A stretch of DNA of 8,013 nucleotides from Candidatus Methanomethylophilaceae archaeon (lineage in GTDB: Archaea > Thermoplasmatota > Thermoplasmata > Methanomassiliicoccales > Methanomethylophilaceae): positions 1 to 8,013 of the forward strand of contig JAFSYZ010000107.1 of assembly GCA_017455785.1 (NCBI GenBank), in the 5' to 3' direction. The first letter of the stretch is position 1, and each line of letters begins with the position of its first letter. The notes beneath the pieces were generated by a model. The model did no database searches. It saw only the letters and a program-made list of their open reading frames with translations, and was not told where the DNA came from. Both the position numbers and the translations under genes were made by a program. Of this stretch, positions 5,682 to 8,013 are shown in pieces.

Positions 5682-6286
5682 GGGCCATTCTGGCCGGTAT
5701 CATGATCGCCATAGGTGGCTGTGTGTTCATAGGATGTACCGACAGAGGTGTCGGTTGGGTCGGAGCCATCTTATTCTCCGTAGGTCTGATGACCGTTTTC
5801 CAGTTCGGATTGGATCTTTATACAGGGAAAGTGGGATACGCTCTGGAGAACAAACCATCTTTTGTTATCGATTTACTTATTATGATTCTTGGTAACTTGG
5901 TCGGTTGTATAATCATCGGTTACATGATGCCTAGTGCCACAGCTGAGACGTTCATAAATGCCAGGCTGGAGAATGTGGATTATCTGAGGGTCCTGTTCAA
6001 AGGTATCCTTTGTGGTATCCTCATGTTCATAGCTGCGGACATCTACAAGAAGAGGAACTCCTTCGTCGGTGCGTTCATCTGTGTCCCCGTCTTCATTCTT
6101 TCAGGATTCGAACACAGTATCGCTGATATGTTCTACTTCATGTCAGCTGGATTCCACGGTCTTGATATAGCATTCTCAATGGATGCGGTACTGTTCATCC
6201 TTGTGGTCATTGTCGGGAACGCGATCGGCGGATTGCTGTTCCCTGCATTCATGAAGGAGATGTACGAGAAGAAGAAAGAGGAATGA
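5678..6286 (+). CDS. Short formate/nitrite transporter (FNT) family channel
   Basis: 202 residues with six predicted membrane segments (about 4-21, 26-46, 62-84, 104-121, 129-144, 166-190). The hallmark GFEHSIADMFYF (143-154) carries the Glu145-His146 pair of the FNT pore (Glu208-His209 in FocA), and FKGILCG (107-113) carries the lysine expected in the pore vestibule. AGIMIAIGG (6-14) is the usual first helix. FNT proteins are pentameric channels for formate, nitrite, hydrosulfide or other small anions. At about 200 residues this belongs to a short subgroup, and its substrate is unknown. The start is uncertain. ATG 5678 has no ribosome-binding site. GGAG at 5653-5656 instead serves ATG 5664, which is in another frame and stops at TGA 5679-5681, overlapping ATG 5678. 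The gene ends at a hairpin shared with the convergent apt gene. Confidence 0.88.
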   Translation: MRAILAGIMIAIGGCVFIGCTDRGVGWVGAILFSVGLMTVFQFGLDLYTGKVGYALENKPSFVIDLLIMILGNLVGCIIIGYMMPSATAETFINARLENVDYLRVLFKGILCGILMFIAADIYKKRNSFVGAFICVPVFILSGFEHSIADMFYFMSAGFHGLDIAFSMDAVLFILVVIVGNAIGGLLFPAFMKEMYEKKKEE

Positions 6287-6302
6287 TGGGGCGTAAGCCC
6301 CA
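6287..6302. terminator. Hairpin between convergent FNT and apt genes
   Basis: TGGGGC (6287-6292) and GCCCCA (6297-6302) form a 6-bp stem closed by a GTAA (GNRA-type) loop, starting right after the FNT stop codon and 6 nt beyond the apt stop. Short T-runs follow on either side (CTGTTTC on plus, CATCATTCC on minus), so it may terminate both genes, though the T-tracts are weak. Confidence 0.5.
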
Positions 6303-6308
6303 ACTGTT

Positions 6309-6833
6309 TCATGCTCCAGGATAGGTAATCAGGGAGAATACGTCGTAGTCCTTCAGTTTCTCTCTGCCCTTAAGGCCGGCGAGCTCGATGACGAATCCGA
6401 TCTTCACGACCTCTCCGCCGAGTCTCTCGACCAGTTTCACTATGGCCTCGGTGGTACCGCCGGTCGCGATGAGGTCATCGAGTATGACGACCTTCTGACC
6501 CTTCTTGATGGCGTCAGTGTGTATCTCGAGTGTTGCTTTTCCATATTCGAGGTCGTAATCCTCGGAAATTACCTCTCTCGGAAGTTTTCCTTTCTTCCTC
6601 ACAAGGATGAATCCCTTGTTCATGGCATAGGCTACCGGTGATCCGAAGACGAATCCGCGTGATTCCGAACCCAATACAAGGTCGAAGTCGACATCTTTCA
6701 ATTTCTCGACCATCTGGTCGATGGCCAGCTTGAAACCATCCTTGTCGCTAAGGATCGTTGTGATGTCACGGAACATTATCCCTTCCTTGGGGAAGTCAGG
6801 TATCGTTGTGACATAGTCCTCGAGTGCTTTCAT
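6309..6833 (-). CDS. apt: Adenine phosphoribosyltransferase
   Basis: The enzyme makes AMP and pyrophosphate from adenine and PRPP in purine salvage, in the cytoplasm. Counted from the ATG at 6833 it has 174 residues, the usual size. Visible marks are IPDFPKEGIMFRDITTIL at the N-terminus, GSESRGFVFG for base binding, RKKGKLP and the flexible loop (SEDYDLEYG), and the PRPP-binding motif VVILDDLIATGGTT, all intact. An in-frame ATG at 6866 would add 11 residues (MLINHDTDWPC). I prefer 6833 because the family normally begins close to this point. A TATA-like TTGATAAATC lies about 26 nt upstream of 6833, but CTCTATAC at 6890-6897 is equally well spaced for a leaderless start at 6866, so both remain possible. 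The gene is convergent with the FNT gene and divergent from the MFS gene. Confidence 0.95.
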   Translation of the reverse strand: MKALEDYVTTIPDFPKEGIMFRDITTILSDKDGFKLAIDQMVEKLKDVDFDLVLGSESRGFVFGSPVAYAMNKGFILVRKKGKLPREVISEDYDLEYGKATLEIHTDAIKKGQKVVILDDLIATGGTTEAIVKLVERLGGEVVKIGFVIELAGLKGREKLKDYDVFSLITYPGA

Positions 6834-6896
6834 GCAGGGCCAATCGGTATCATGATTTATCAACATATCATCAGAGCATATTCTGGTCTCGTATAG

Positions 6897-6911
6897 AGTA
6901 ATCGTATTACT
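6897..6911. promoter_or_regulatory. Small dyad in the apt/MFS divergent promoter region
   Basis: AGTAAT (6897-6902) and ATTACT (6906-6911) form a perfect 6-bp inverted repeat around CGT. It adjoins the possible apt TATA box at 6890-6897 and lies about 45 nt upstream of the MFS TATA box. It could be a regulator site; the short arms make chance quite possible. Confidence 0.25.
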
Positions 6912-6951
6912 GTGGTACTACGTCGATATGTGACGACCATCGTGTTGTCAA

Positions 6952-6963
6952 TTAGTATATATG
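6952..6963 (+). promoter_or_regulatory. TATA box of the MFS transporter gene
   Basis: TTAGTATATATG, with TATATAT at 6956-6962, is centred about 24 nt upstream of ATG 6983. No Shine-Dalgarno motif lies between, so the transcript is probably leaderless or nearly so. Confidence 0.6.
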
Positions 6964-6982
6964 GGTTAGTTAATCGGTAACC

Positions 6983-8013
6983 ATGCGCACCAAGGTCTTC
7001 TACGGATGGTTCATCGTCGTCGTCTGCATGCTAATGGTCTTCGGTGCATCATTGGTGACTACAGGTTTATCTGTCGGGTTGAGGGCCCTGAGGGACGACA
7101 TGGGGTTCTCGGGGACACAGACCTCCATAATATTCACCATATGCGGAGTTGTCGCGTTCATCTCCATCTTCTTCGCTGATGTCTACTTCAAAAAATTAGG
7201 ATTGCGTCTGGGGATGTTCATCGGGGTGGCCTGCGGTGCTATTGATTTTCTGATCTACTCCTTAGCGGGATCCAATTTCTACGTATACTGTTTGGGATCG
7301 GTGTTCGGTGGGATAGATTACGGTCTATGCTTCATGCTGTCCACATCGATGATCATGCGCAGATGGTTCAACGACAAGAGGGCCTTGGCATTGGCGTTGT
7401 GTTCCGCAGGTTCGGGTCTTTCCATCCTTGTAGGTACGCCCGTGCTGGAATTGATTATAGAGAACGTCAGTCTGCAGATGTCCTTCATAGTGGAGGCCGT
7501 GTTCATGGCCTCCGTATCCTTGCTGATTCTGATCATAGTGAGGAACGATCCCTCTGAGATGGGCATGGAACCGTTGGGAGGGAAGGATTTCCTTATCGCA
7601 CACAAGGTCACCGGCAAGTATCACATCACAGGGAAGGCAATTACGCTGCTGTTCCTTGCGGCCACATTCGGAGGTCTGAGCGGAAGTCCGGCCACGTCTA
7701 ACTTCGCATTGAACTTCACCAATGTAGGATTGAATGCTACCACTGTCGCCTTTGGGATATCGTTGTTCGGTCTGATGTTACTGATCAGCAAGTTGCTATT
7801 CGGAGAGATGGTCGATAAGAAGGGGGCATACTTCTCTACGATGCTGTTCGGTATGTTCATTGTCGTAGGACAGCTGGGATGTTTCTTCGTCGGTACTCTC
7901 ACGGAGTATTGGTTCATGTTCCTGACGTTGGCGATCATGGGTGTCGGATATCCTATTATCACATTGGGATATCCGAACTGGTCGGCGGATTTCACCGACA
8001 AGGATGAGTATCC
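6983..8013 (+). CDS. Major facilitator superfamily transporter, OFA-like, C-terminus beyond the window
   Basis: The frame is open from ATG 6983 to the right edge, giving 343 residues of an expected 400-430. It begins FYGWFIVVVCMLMVFGASLV (helix 1), as in oxalate/formate-antiporter-like and monocarboxylate MFS proteins. The loop MRRWFNDKRALALALCSAGSG (125-145) is the usual RWF-x-x-RR-AxAxGxxxxGxG segment. RNDPSEMGMEPLG (187-199) marks the end of the N-terminal half, and the second half begins near 219 (ITLLFLAATFGGLSGSPATS). FGEMVDKKG (273-281) is the conserved loop after helix 8. About nine or ten helices are inside the window. The family moves small carboxylates and other organic anions across the cytoplasmic membrane; the substrate here is not predictable. 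It is divergent from apt, with no obvious functional link. Confidence 0.88.
   Translation, partial: MRTKVFYGWFIVVVCMLMVFGASLVTTGLSVGLRALRDDMGFSGTQTSIIFTICGVVAFISIFFADVYFKKLGLRLGMFIGVACGAIDFLIYSLAGSNFYVYCLGSVFGGIDYGLCFMLSTSMIMRRWFNDKRALALALCSAGSGLSILVGTPVLELIIENVSLQMSFIVEAVFMASVSLLILIIVRNDPSEMGMEPLGGKDFLIAHKVTGKYHITGKAITLLFLAATFGGLSGSPATSNFALNFTNVGLNATTVAFGISLFGLMLLISKLLFGEMVDKKGAYFSTMLFGMFIVVGQLGCFFVGTLTEYWFMFLTLAIMGVGYPIITLGYPNWSADFTDKDEY

Noticed and set aside
7318..8001. Minus-strand frames of 99 and 126 residues at the right end
   Set aside because: They are antisense to a continuous MFS transporter frame with clear family motifs.
1..8013. CRISPR array, tRNA or rRNA gene, complete insertion sequence
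   Set aside because: I saw no regularly spaced repeats, no tRNA-like cloverleaf with a TTCRA arm in the gaps between genes, and no transposase other than the short relic.

Overview
The window looks like a piece of a euryarchaeal chromosome. A gut or rumen methanogen of the Methanomassiliicoccales type is my best guess, but no marker gene settles this. Several genes start with little or no leader, about 24-27 nt downstream of a TATA-like box, which is the archaeal pattern. Base composition is near 50% GC. Six of the seven complete genes stop at TGA, one at TAA and none at TAG. That would fit a lineage that reserves TAG for pyrrolysine, although seven genes are few. Surface proteins with Listeria-Bacteroides repeats and a formate/nitrite-type channel also fit a gut archaeon.

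Layout. (1) 1-384, minus strand: N-terminal 128 residues of a secreted protein that runs off the left edge. (2) 385-754: no intact gene. It holds a decayed 3' end of an IS605-type tnpB gene with a hairpin resembling an omega-RNA scaffold, then the terminator of the next gene. (3) 755-1036, minus: a minimal 93-residue parvulin prolyl isomerase with its own TATA box. (4) 1087 to about 3081, minus: a large exported protein with Listeria-Bacteroides-like repeats and a C-terminal transglutaminase-like domain; its start codon is problematic. (5) 3182-4336, plus: an alpha/beta hydrolase of the proline iminopeptidase type with an extra N-terminal domain. (6) 4338-5180, minus: a cysteine-rich iron-sulfur protein ending in a two-cluster ferredoxin domain, convergent with the hydrolase and only one base away. 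(7) 5271-5519, minus: a small membrane-anchored protein. (8) 5678-6286, plus: a short FNT-family channel, divergent from (7) across a promoter region with a 9-bp dyad. (9) 6309-6833 or 6866, minus: adenine phosphoribosyltransferase. (10) 6983 to the right edge, plus: an MFS transporter of the oxalate/formate-antiporter-like type, truncated by the window.

Nearly every gene is a separate transcription unit. Neighbours are mostly convergent or divergent, with hairpin terminators or TATA boxes between them, so there is no sign of one shared operon or pathway. Three genes concern the cell envelope or secretion, two are transporters, and the rest are housekeeping or redox genes. I did not find a clear new multi-gene system. 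The most noteworthy points are the tnpB relic with a retained hairpin, the 21-cysteine ferredoxin-like protein, the ATC start candidate of the transglutaminase-like gene, and the displaced start of the FNT gene.
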